Assembly: GCA_963691815.1 (NCBI GenBank)
Contig: OY829663.1
Span: forward strand, 4,798,023-4,862,022
Direction of reading: 5' to 3'
DNA length: 64,000 nucleotides
Source: Echiichthys vipera
Taxonomy: Eukaryota > Chordata > Actinopteri > Perciformes > Trachinidae
This document shows, in pieces, positions 39,401 through 49,526 of this stretch. The notes under the pieces are model-generated. The model saw nothing but the letters and a program-made list of their open reading frames with translations. It was not told the origin of the DNA and ran no database searches. Position 1 is the stretch's first letter, and each line of letters opens with the position of its first letter. The position numbers were made by a program, and so were the translations under genes.

Positions 39401-42400
39401 AATAGCTTTAAGGAGCAGACGGCAGTATGTGTGGTCACTGTGGCACCGCGGCCTCATTAGGAGGAGCTGCGACGTTGGGCCTGACATGCAGACTGGGGTT
39501 TTATCCAGCGGCATCGACACATGTTCGTCCGATTTCATCGAGTCTGGAGCTGCCGCCCACTCATTAAAGCTGCATGTCATTCCGCTCGAACCACAGCATG
39601 AAAAATGTTGTGGAAAAAACGCTTCATTGTGATCTAAAGGCATCTCTGTGCATGCATCATTATTAGCGTAAAGTACAGGGAGACATGTAGAATACTGCAG
39701 ATGCCGTCCACTTTAAATAAGTCGTGATTGCTTAACTGGAAGATTTATTTGTTGATCAATTTTGTTATATTTTAGATTTCTAAGCCCTTGGAAATCAGAC
39801 ATATGTCTTATTAAGGTGCGTCTCATTTTTCTCTTCATTTGCGTCTTTTTTTTGGTAAAATTCTCGTGGGAATTTTGCGACTACGGTAGCATCGCAGCAG
39901 GAATAGAAAGTTATTGCACTAACCTATTTGCTTTTAGAAAGACATTTATTTCCACATCTTTCAGTGTCTGTACAAAACACTTTCTGCTACATTTTGTATA
40001 TTTTTGGGCGGTGATTCAGAGGATTCTTGTATGAAACGAAAAGTCACACAAAAATACCTCTGTCACATTCAAGCTATTTGAATAATGGATGATACGAAGC
40101 GATAGTCAAATAGTTGTTATATTGATATGGTATGTGAGGCAGAGGTGGCGTACCTGTCTCTCTGTGAGGTCCAGGTTGACGGCGATCTCGTAGCGGCGGA
40201 GTCTGGTCAGGTAGTTGTGGTGGGTGAACTCAGCCTCCAGCTCTCTCAGCTGCTCCTTGGTGAACGCCGTGCGCTCTTTCCGGGCCTTGCAGCTGGAGTC
40301 CACCTTAAAACTGGACTCCTGAATATCTGGAGAAACACAGACAGGGCATGCATTTCGTGCAGTTTAAGGTTTGTTTGGCAGTACGCTGAAAAATAAATAT
40401 ATTATCTGTTATTTAGAGGAACACATGAATATATATTCTCATCATCACAAGATATGATACCTTTTCTTCTTCCTAGCTAACAAGACCTCCTCTCTTCTTT
40501 CTATATAAGAAGTGAGAGACTCAGTGTGACATTGTGATTCTACCACCCTGCTGTTTTCATTTCATCACATCTAATCTGACTCGAATTAGCTCTCCAGTCA
40601 TTTTGCGACCAGCCTCCACTTGACTATTAAAGAGACCTTAAGGACCTCTCCGACCAACAAACCACAACTCCAAAGACCCTTTAGTGGGAGGCCCCTCATA
40701 TAGTAAACACCCAAAACCAGCACTTTAAAAAGAGACCACCCTGACCTGAGCATGTCAGTCCCACTCACCTGCAGCGTGCAGCAGTGCAGTGTGCGTGCAC
40801 GTTTTCTGCGAGCGGGCTTGAATTTTTGCACGACTATATTTGTTTGTTTACACATTTTAAAGTACAAATTCACTTCAGCGTTCATGCACAGCGCGTCTGA
40901 GAGCGTACGGGACACAGGGCAGGGCCCACCAAACCAGCCACAGAGGGAGTGAGTTAGGGGAGGAATGCGGCGTAACATCGTTAAAGCCTCTAACAAAAGA
41001 ACAAAGGTGCGGATGTGTCCAGGTCTGACTGCTACGTGGGTGTGTGTGCGTGCATGTGTGCGTGTGTGTGTCAAGAGATTTCCCACCGGAGCACTCGTGG
41101 GGGGGAAGATTCACATTAACTCATCTCAACATGACAGCAAATACATCATGAAAAAGGCCAGAGATATCTCTATGAATGTGGCGGTCAGTTGTGAGGGGCG
41201 GGCGGTGAATGTTTGATCTGCACTGACATCAGTTTCAGTGATTATCCGAGCTCTCTTTAGACGAGTCGCAGTTTATTGCTTAAGATTTATAGATTTCCCC
41301 CCGCTTTCATATTTCACAGGGAAACGGTCGAAGTTTAAACCCCATTTACCAGGATGCATGTAAAAAAGAAGGCGGGTTGATTTAACTTTCTTGTGATTGA
41401 ACCTCTCTTGTGTATTAAAGGGGAAAGAGTTTGGGGTAATAATTGAGCGCTGGTAGCGACACAAGCAGCTGATGTAACCTCTCGAAAATGGTTCTAATTT
41501 GTCAAAGTGAGAAGTTTCGGTCGGTGCTTGCCAGAGCAGCGGGCCAGGATGTGAAATGGACTGCTGTACCAGGGCCAGATGTGACTGGGCGGACCAGGAC
41601 ATGTGTGTGTATGTGTGTGTGTGTGTTTGTATGTGTTTGCTACCCATGTGTCATGCCAAAAAGCCTCCTGATTGTTGTGTATGAGTGTCATTAATGCTGC
41701 GCTGCCCTTGAGTGTGCCGACGCTGCCTGGTCGCGTCAGGCCTGGCCGCGTCAGGCCTGGTCTGGAGCTGTGTGGAGCAGGTTTCGTTAGACTGAACACC
41801 TGGCAAGGGCACATACTGGTTCTCACTAAACAGGCCCCCAATAAATATCCTGCACAGCCAGAGACCGTAAACTAGCAGGGAGAAGGCTTCTGCGCCCAGC
41901 AGGGTCCCAAAGACAAACAGCATTTGGGGCCTTTTTTGGGGGCGGACGGTGCAAAAGTAGTCCGTCTTCATCACGACCGAATTAAAGCTGAGTGTTTGTT
42001 TTAAATCACAAACTCCAGGTGGAAACTACAGGTGTGACTGTAGAAGCCAGGGTTTCGCAATGAGTCAGGACGCCAAACTTCATTTAAACCTCATTTATCA
42101 TTAGTAAGCATAACTGTTATAATGTATTTGTCAGCAGATACAAGGGTATTTTTAATTGTTGATGAACATGAATGGACGGCTAATGTATGCTCCACGTTTG
42201 GACACATTTACAAACACTTTTAAAAGCACCTGTTAATGACGTGTACAGATAATAAAGGCTTTCTAGGATTTGTTCATATATTTAACCATGCAGACACGTT
42301 ACTATGCATTCATTAAATAATAATCGGTTCACTGTTAATGTTATAATTAGTGCAAATATTTAGCCAAATAATCATAATTCTTAAAAAAAAAAAAAATCCT

Positions 42401-45400
42401 TATACAGAACTGTAGTTTCTTAGATGTGTATAGAAGCTGCCAAATAATTAAACCTGTTCCTTTACACCACTGTGTTATTGTAAAAATGTTTCTTTTATGT
42501 CCCGGTGTAGACTGGACCCAGCAATAATCTGCAATAAATACAGTCTGAAAATATTGATGTTATTATAGTGTGTTAATTAATAATATGTAGAATATAAACA
42601 CGTAATGAAGTGTTTATATTCTGCTTATTAATGTTAATTTGGGCGTAAAAATTAAGTGTCTATGTCAATGAAACAGTTCTATTCATATGTACTTTTGCCA
42701 ATTAAATAATAAAGTAATGCTCGAGTGGCTTAAAGTCATGATTTTCTACCAGCAGAGTGTTTATATCCGTGTTTCTGCTGCATACTGTGCTGCACCGCCG
42801 ACGTAATTATTAGTCAAACTTTGGATTAGAGTCATATCAGATAGCAGTTGGAGTTGGAGTTTAGGGGTTTTGGAAAGCCTCAAAGTTCTGTTCAAACGCA
42901 CACAGACACACGCAGACTGTATAGCTGCTCCGTCTGTAACGTGAACGCCTTCGGGGCATTTTCCTAATATATGCTCTTCTACCAGCTAGTCAATACAAGA
43001 ACTGAATGGCTCTTTTTTCTGAAACCAAGAACTGATGTAGTGGTCAGACATGTTGCATGCACTCAGTGGGAGATTGTGTTACGGCTTAACGACAGGAAAA
43101 TGTCAATGGATAAGAATGTAAAAAGTGGGCTCGCAGGGAAAGTGATTTTACCAGACGTGGTCTGGCATGTTTTCAGTGTAGTGGGTGGAGGTTACAATAA
43201 GGTAAGAAAGAGGGGGGGCGGTGGGGGTCTGTACCCCCCGTCCACCCCCTACCGCCCCCGGCCCCAACCCAACCATCCCCTTCAACAAGGCCGCTGCAGA
43301 CGTCGGTCATGTAGTTTTTGCACGTAATTATTCGTGCTCTTCATAATCACATATGGTTTGTTACGTTTGGACAAGAAAGGCAATCACCACGGCAACCTTG
43401 ATGACACTATCTTGAAGTGTTACGCTGTGATGGAGCAAACTCATCTCAGTAGGTAGATTAAAGTACACTTTATGATTCGTAAATAGTCACATTATGACCA
43501 CATCTCATTTAAAATATGTACAAAACAACCTTTCTAGAGGCCGTATGCATTTCTCCAAAGTACAAGCGTAGAGTATTTATTTCTTATTCGGGGTGCAGCG
43601 GTGCAAATATCATTCTCACGCCGTAAATCATCACCTTTTGTGAGGGAAACAAATTAAACGCTGACTTTTGAGGAACTGTTTTCACAGATGAAATGTGGAC
43701 GTTCCAGATGTGCTGGACGTGGTTTTTTATTTCCATTCTGCCATCGTGAAAACTTATCACACCTTTGGATGCAGTTTAAAATATAAATATTTACCTCAGC
43801 CTGTGGCTCTCGTTGGCGTAACGTTACGTGTGAAACTTCCAGAAATGAGTTGGTCGCGGATATCGATTACTTTACTTCCTATTGGCAAGTGTGAAATGTG
43901 ATAGGGGGAATAAACCGCGCTATAATCCAGAAGCGTAGAATGATACTATTTCAATGCTGACAACACAACTCTGTGTATAACTGTGCGTATAGAAAAGGTA
44001 CGTCAGGACACATTTACTCATTCTTTAAGGGCTTAACACTCTTTAGACAGAGTGCAATACACTGAATAATATGAGTTTTATCTTATTTACGATTACTGGT
44101 GTTTTATGAAACTGCTGGAAAATGTTTTATATGTGTTTTAATGCTGATTCACAAACAACTGCAGCTGGATTACGTATTAACTGAATCCACTTTTGAGACC
44201 CTTCTATAATAAACACAACCAAAGTCAGTCTGAAGCACCTGTGAAGCCTTCCCTCCACAGAAGTGAACGTGGCGCTACCGTATTAAAAAACAATGGTCTG
44301 TTTCCAGCGGATACAGCAGCGCAATGAAATGTTTTTCATGCGTCCCATTAATCAGTTGAGACTCTGGAACAATACGAGGATGCAACTGCGACTCAAACGC
44401 GCGTGTCTCCAGCACAAAAGTCTTGTCACCTACTCACCTTTCGCACAGCGATCTGCTGCTTTAAGAGCGCTTTAGTGAGGAAATACAGGGAGTGTGTGTG
44501 TCTTTGCCAGCTGTGGTGCAGGGCAGGAAAGAAATTCTTAACCTTGACATACTCAACGTTTGATGCACTTTGATTGGAGCAACAATGGGATTTTTTTTTT
44601 TTTAATTTTTTTGTACAGATGTACGAAGGTTTGGTCAAAATGAAAAATAACTACCTATCAATTTTTCATTTTTATTCTTTGATGCTTCCCTTGCACATTC
44701 CCACATTGTCTTTTTTTAATATATATTTCCACCATCGTATGCACCAGTGTACAGCTGACAGAGAGGAATGGCTTTTAATATTCCCAAATGTGCATTTTAT
44801 TACTGTGTTTTCCTTTTCTAAGCCTCCTGTGATTAGTTCTGGAGGAACCTCTTTCCCCTATAAAACCCAGCTGACTCCCATCGATCTCAGTGACTCACCT
44901 GTGACATCTCTCTTCCTCTTATTGGAGCTCTTCTTGTCAGAGTCGGCCGACGCCACACTCTGGGGTGAGTATTCTCCCTCCAGGCACCCGGGCACGACCC
45001 CTCCTGGAAGCCTTTCTTCCCCAACACTGTCCAGCTCGGGCCCTCCACCTCCACCTCCACCTCCACCCACTACTACAGGGGCGACGACAGGCGGGCAGGC
45101 CTCGGGCGCTCTCACCCGCGTCTCGCAGGGGTTGAACTGCCATTCGGCTCTCTGGTAGCCCCCCTGGCTCTCTTGGTACAGTCTGTCGTCGCGGGGGTAG
45201 GCTGCGTGTGGCGCGGTCGGCACCAAGCAGGAGCTGGTGAAGTCTGTGTAGGCCAGGAAGTCGGGCTTCTGGTGGAGGGAAAAAGGGGCCTGCTGGTAGG
45301 GCGACTGCAGATTGGCCCCTGGGACCCCTGAGTGAGGGTTCCTCATGCAACCCCAGATCGGGCTGCTGGGGTGGGCGCTCCGCATGCAGCTGCTGGCTGG

Positions 45401-45409
45401 CTGATCCAT
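35988..45409 (-). CDS. meox1: meox1, mesenchyme homeobox 1 transcription factor (3 exons, complete)
   Basis: Homeodomain transcription factor of the MEOX/Mox family. In vertebrates the family acts in the nucleus of somite cells and helps pattern sclerotome and myotome. Seen: exons 45409-44899, 40326-40154 and 36110-35988 (511+173+123 nt) join in frame to 268 codons plus TGA. The N-terminus carries the conserved SSCMR, WGCMRNPHS and LHQKPDFLAY motifs. Nine glycines occupy residues 115-123. A basic KKSSNKRKR stretch precedes the homeodomain (about 185-244), which has L16, F20, W48, F49, Q50, N51 and R53 in place. The C-terminus ends in SAASPSSE, as in MEOX1. The histidine-rich tract of MEOX2 is absent, so I call meox1. 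The start has a good context (ACC before ATG, G after). The length is close to the roughly 254 residues of human MEOX1. No frameshift or missing key residue is seen. Confidence 0.96.
36340..36444. repeat. (CA)n microsatellite with GTGCAC core
   Basis: Two CA runs are separated by a short alternating ACGTGCACGTGC block. It lies in meox1 intron 2. Confidence 0.96.
36717..36858 (+). mobile_element. hAT-like MITE fragment
   Basis: The order TTTTCTGGTTTTCTATGATG, TGAATATCTTTGGGT, CAGACAAAACA, ACATTTTATAAG matches the copy at 52740-52953 and a MITE common in fish genomes. The ends are missing. Confidence 0.6.
36862..36925 (-). mobile_element. LINE 3' tail fragment
   Basis: TTTAATGATCCCCAGAGGCA is the reverse complement of a typical LINE 3' terminus. 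It lies directly next to the MITE fragment. Confidence 0.5.
38652..38780 (-). mobile_element. L2-type LINE 3' end, inverted copy
   Basis: Reverse complement of the segment at 3951-4085, including GTTATAGTGAAGGTTT and the CGTACTCTACGGGGG block. It lies in meox1 intron 2. Confidence 0.75.
40154..40326 (-). CDS. meox1: meox1 exon 2 (first two thirds of the homeobox)
   Basis: A 173-nt exon bounded by acceptor TTTCTCCAG|AT (40327|40326) and donor AGACAG|GTACGC (40154|40153). It encodes residues 171-228, beginning DIQESSFKVDSSCKARKERT and ending LDLTERQ, homeodomain position 44. Nearly every homeodomain residue matches the vertebrate MEOX pattern. One difference from mammals as I recall them is threonine instead of alanine in EF(T)HHNY. 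The phase-0 intron inside the homeobox after position 44 is the arrangement expected for MEOX genes. Confidence 0.96.
40327..44898 (-). other. meox1: meox1 intron 1
   Basis: A 4572-bp phase-1 intron. It contains TG runs at about 41036-41071 and 41601-41640, a strongly AT-rich block (about 42060-42760), and a G/C-skewed hairpin segment (43211-43282) described separately. I recognise no transposon copy in it. Confidence 0.85.
43211..43282. other. G/C-skewed hairpin segment in meox1 intron 1
   Basis: The G-rich arm 43214-43228 and the C-rich arm 43244-43259 are complementary over 15 bp with one bulged base. G-runs near 43212-43227 also allow a quadruplex on the plus strand. Confidence 0.75.
44899..45409 (-). 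CDS. meox1: meox1 exon 1 (N-terminal region)
   Basis: Encodes residues 1-170 plus the first base of codon 171. The frame ends ...KRKRDVT followed by a split codon at the donor CACAG|GTGAGT (44899|44898), so the intron is phase 1. The exon holds the MEOX-specific N-terminal blocks, a proline- and glycine-rich middle with nine consecutive Gly codons, and the acidic-to-basic segment before the homeodomain. Translation past the donor (to about 44858) is intronic read-through. Confidence 0.95.
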
Positions 45410-46317
45410 GGTGATGCAAAAAACACTTCACACAATCTTGATTAATGTCTTATTACGAGTCTTTTCCGTGCAGAGGAGTTGGAAACCCCCCCTTCAGAAA
45501 GTGAGTTAGGACTGGAAATCTGTATCTGTGTCTTGGAAAAACATCCACTTCAGCTGACTAAATGCACATCATCTTCTCACTGCATCCACCTCAGGAATAC
45601 TCACTTCTGTCAGCGGCCGTTGACTCTCGCACAGCAACAAAACGCGTGAGGATAGACGCCTTCCTGTGACAGCGTGCTTCCCCCTCTCTCTGGGAGTGTG
45701 TGCGTGACGTCCTTCGGAGCCTCTGGTCCTGACACGCTCTCACACACTTTCCCCCGGTCCTTGCTCTCACACACCCTCTCTCCCTGACTGAACTGACTGG
45801 CTTGTGGCTCGGCAGGAGTGCTGCATCCGCGACTGCATGACTCCCCTTCTCGGGCTGGCTGTTTTCACAACTCTTCTAAGGCATTCTTGACAAGTGAGCC
45901 CTCCTCCTTTTTAAACATATAGGTGGGAAAGAGTGGCAAGTTTATGGAGTGTAATGTGAGATTGCAGAGGAGGAGCCCTGCAGGCCACATGTTGGTAGTA
46001 CCCTCCAACCAACCCTGCCTCATCAACTATTAATCACGGGGGAAATTTTATATGCACATCTAATGGGCTTTCCAGACGTGGGGCTGTTTAAAGGGACATT
46101 GTCTGTAAAGTATAAAGGGAGCACCCACCCACATGAGAGCTGGGGACCCCGGACTTATTCCAGCTCCTTAGTGCTTTCTGACACCCAATTTAGTTGCTTT
46201 TTTGACACCCTTTAGAGGAAAGTTAACCTTAACCTCTTTCCTCTGCACCCCTGATCCCTGTCTGTCCTCTCCAATCTGAAAAGTATTTTTTTTTCCCTTT
46301 CCCTGTTTTTATGACTC

Positions 46318-46319
<2 letters not shown>
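45410..46319 (-). promoter_or_regulatory. meox1 5' UTR and proximal upstream region
   Basis: No repeat is recognised here, in contrast with most of the window. The segment around 46000-46075 contains an ATTAATCA homeodomain-type site and AT-rich blocks that could be a proximal enhancer. The function is inferred only from position upstream of the meox1 start. Confidence 0.35.
45906..45921 (-). promoter_or_regulatory. TATA-like element, candidate meox1 core promoter
   Basis: The minus strand reads TATATGTTTAAAAAGG about 500 nt upstream of the meox1 start codon. If used, transcription would begin near 45880 and leave an intron-free 5' UTR of about 470 nt. The motif only loosely fits the TATA consensus, and no initiator was identified. 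Confidence 0.25.

Positions 46320-46366
<47 letters not shown>
46320..46366. repeat. (TG)n microsatellite
   Basis: About 23 TG units in the meox1 upstream region. Confidence 0.97.
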
Positions 46367-46368
<2 letters not shown>

Positions 46369-47601
46369 ATTAACGCTACACACCCAAATCCACCTGGCTG
46401 TACTTTCTTTAACTTTGAGGTGATAGGAGGACTGGATTTGATATTGGCCACGCAGGCTCTCACACCTCCTGAGGTTTTCTCACTTTGGCGTGACACAATA
46501 TGAAATTTCAGAGCCATATTTCATAAAACACAAGCTAATGTTTTCTCTTAGCAAACAGTGCGACTGAGGGATTGTGATAATTCCTCTGCGGGGTCTCTGC
46601 GTGGAAGCCTCCTCGCTCCTTACGTCCGAGGCATAAATCAGCAGTAGCAATTGTGTGTGACAGCGATTGCATGTACATTAACCGCATTTTGGATGGACAG
46701 AGATGTGATTATTCAATTTTCTGATCGCTGATTTTTAATCGGTGGCACGCTACTCATGATAGAAGCCACTTCCCCATGAAGTCATGTCTCTAATACCATT
46801 AAAACGTTTGTGGCTAAACCCAAAATTTGGACTCACTTTTCGGCATATCCGTTACCCAATAAACCCACTGAACCACACTTTACAGAAATGTACAGTTTTT
46901 CTTCATACTGCTCATATTTGCGCGCTGAGGTTTGCTTTCCTCGTATGTCCTCGCTTTGCTCCTGACCCTCTCAGACAGGAGGGGAGGTGGATCAGACCTC
47001 CATCGAGAGGACGGAGAAAGAGAGAAGGCGAGATTTAGAGATAGAGGCTATTAGAGACGTAAGGAGGAGGAAAAACTGAGATAAAGAGTACACCTTAGAG
47101 AAAAGGAGAACTTGTTTTGTACCTCTGCTGGTGAGAGAAATGGAAAAAAGAAGAATGGGATTAAAAAGTCTGACCCTCTTCTGGACACACTCATTCGGCT
47201 GCCACAAAATCATACAGGGGAAAAGAAAGGAGGGAAAAGCTCAGAGGACAGAAATGTTTTAAATAAATCTGAATATCTACTAAGTCGAAAGAAAGAAAGA
47301 AAGAAAGAAAGAAAGCGAAAGCCAACAAAAATAGGAACGGACAAAATGTAGGAAAACAGAGAAAGTCAGATAGAGAAAGAAAGTCAGAGAGGAGAGTGTT
47401 TGAGGTCACACACCAAACCCTTTCCATTTAGCCAGCGAATTGTTGAGCCATGAAGCATCCCTCGCTTTTACTGGCAGCCCGAGCTCCGGCCGCACCGCAG
47501 GGAGCAGAGGTTACACTGCATTTGTGGTCGGAGCAGGGGCCATCTGTGTGTCAGTATAAATTAGAGTGTGTCTGTGCGTGCTGTGAAAATATACGTCAGT
47601 G

Positions 47602-47637
<36 letters not shown>

Positions 47638-48620
47638 TGTGTGTGTGTATGTGTCTGAACTGAAAGAAAGATATAAAGGGTGTGTGAACGCAAACACATT
47701 CATGACATTATTATAGGACAAAGGCCCAAAAATTAATCTACGGGTCTTTGGTTCAACATTATCTGTGAAGCAGTGACTACTTGTTGCTGTAACTACTGTA
47801 ATTTACAGGGTAACTGATGTAACTACAACCTACATGTCAGTTCATTTCATTCTCATTTATTTATTCATTTATGGTTCCTACCTGCCTTTCAGTTGAGGCG
47901 GGCACATTGTTTGTATTTCTTTCTACACGGTGTCACTTCAGCGACACACCGCCTGGCAGAGCGCGGCGAGGGAGAAACAACACGGTCGGTCGTCTCAACA
48001 CCCGGTAAAGTCGATGTAAAGATATAGAGTTACGACGTTAAATGTAAACAAAGAAGACAAAGACAGGATTCAGCCCTTTGGTAGTGTGCGGCCTACGAGG
48101 TGTGTGTTATCGGTGTATACGTGGGAAAACATTAAGCTGCCAGCTCTGAATTGGCACATGTATTTACCCGACTATTCGTTTATTTTCACTTTCTTTAGTT
48201 CTCACGGGTCGGTCGGTCGGTGACTGTGAATAAACCCTGTTTTTAAACCAACTCTGGTCTCATGCTTTACTACCACGAGGGGCTACAACTGACGTGCTAC
48301 CCAGCACCAAAAAAATGCAAACCAGACGCTCTATTTTAGGGGTAAAGTGAAGTTGTTGAAGGTTATAAAGGTATATCATCTGTTAGACCTCTTTGTACGC
48401 TAAGTATGAGTGATGGCTGCATTTGTCGTGCTCGCCATCTTAGGTGGTAGCCAGAGTACGTTTGACAGAGGCCGAGGAAATGTTACTTTTGTTTGGCTGT
48501 TATGAAAGATGTAATTCTTTGCTCGTGTTTGCAGGAAATGCCAACATATAGATCCGTCCTCTAACAAGTGACTGGATGAAAACGCCCTTGATCAGTCTTA
48601 CTCACCTGATTACGGTAGTA
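46367..48620. other. Upstream region without recognised gene
   Basis: A (GAAA)n run lies at 47286-47315 and a TG run at 47605-47654. From about 47900 to 48290 a CpG-rich part, a (GGTC)n-like motif and an AATAAACCCTG block suggest the end of an LTR, but I found no matching partner or defined termini. No sclerostin (SOST) exon is seen. Confidence 0.4.
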
Positions 48621-48903
48621 GGGGTGGTAGTAGCTCAGTCCATAGGTGACTTGGCTGGGAACCGGAGGGTCGCTGGTTTGAGTCCCTGTGGGGACCATGA
48701 ATGGAGTGTGGACTGGTGGCTGGAGAGGTGCCAGTTCATCTGCTCGGGGCGCCGGTATGGCAGCCCCCTCGCTCTAACATCTCTCTGTTAATTGCATGTA
48801 TATAGGTCCTGACTGTGCATGTGTGTGTATTGTGTGTGTGTGTAACTTGAAAATTGAATTTCCCCATTCTAATAAAGGAATTCTTCTTCTTCTTCTTCTT
48901 CTT
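48621..48903 (+). mobile_element. SINE family B
   Basis: The head has GTAGTAGCTCAGTCCATAGG and GGTTTGAGTCCC. The body is shortened relative to 60545 because the GTTGAGCAAGGCACCGAAC segment is missing, and the tail is TTCTTC repeats. Confidence 0.8.
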
Positions 48904-49491
48904 ACCTTTGTGTCTACACAGCGGACATTAATAGGCTGTTGAGTGAAGATGCTGGTTGGTTTGCTTCGACCGTGCTTGCTGTGAATGAAAAAGAGAGGAA
49001 CAAACATGATTTGGAGATGGCGTGTATGTGCTGGGGAAGTTTTTGTGACGGTTTGAACATCTTAAAGGTCCCACACAATCTTCATTCATAAGAGAGAATG
49101 TTGATCATACACTGAGATGAGTTGGACACATTGGGTTAAATTCATTCACCATGATAAAATGACTTGAGAGTAACGTGGTCATATGCTTGCAGGACTGAAC
49201 TGAAGCATTAATGAGCGTTATATGGTGAATATATGAAATACTTACTTTCTTTGTGGGTGATTTATCCAACTGTTACTTCGCCCCGACAGAGTGGCAAATG
49301 AGCAACGCAAAACGTCACCTTCTGGTCTGATTGCATCTGAATAATTTAGCCAAAAAAAAAAAAAAAAGGTTGGTATTGATAGAGGACAAGTGCAAATTGG
49401 TTAATGGTTACTCTAAATACGTGCATTTCTGTGCAAAGAGGGACATACATGAAAAGTTGTATTGCTTTCCTGGTCTTCCCCTATGAAGTAA

Positions 49492-49526
<35 letters not shown>

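Larger units (their letters stand above)
36111..40153 (-). other. meox1: meox1 intron 2
   Basis: A 4043-bp phase-0 intron. It holds a CA/CG microsatellite (36340-36444), a hAT-like MITE fragment (36717-36858), a LINE 3' tail (36862-36925), an inverted L2-type LINE 3' end (38652-38780) and a short TG run (39358-39386). Around 38820-38900 there is a purine-rich GAGA stretch. The open frame at 37333-37536 (+) does not resemble any protein I know. Confidence 0.85.

Noticed and set aside
40127..40396. Plus-strand ORF of 89 codons
   Set aside because: Antisense shadow of meox1 exon 2.
44574..45158. Plus-strand ORF of 194 codons
   Set aside because: Runs through intron 1 sequence and antisense of exon 1; the proline-rich part is the reverse of the glycine codons.
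44937..45431. Minus-strand ORF of 164 codons overlapping meox1 exon 1
   Set aside because: Alternative frame of exon 1; it does not continue the conserved MEOX protein and starts upstream in the 5' UTR.
46460..46467. T-box half-site TCACACCT upstream of meox1
   Set aside because: A single 8-mer is expected by chance about twice in a window this size; no paired site was found.
47890..48290. Possible solo LTR with AATAAACCCTG block
   Set aside because: No defined TG...CA termini or flanking duplication could be established.
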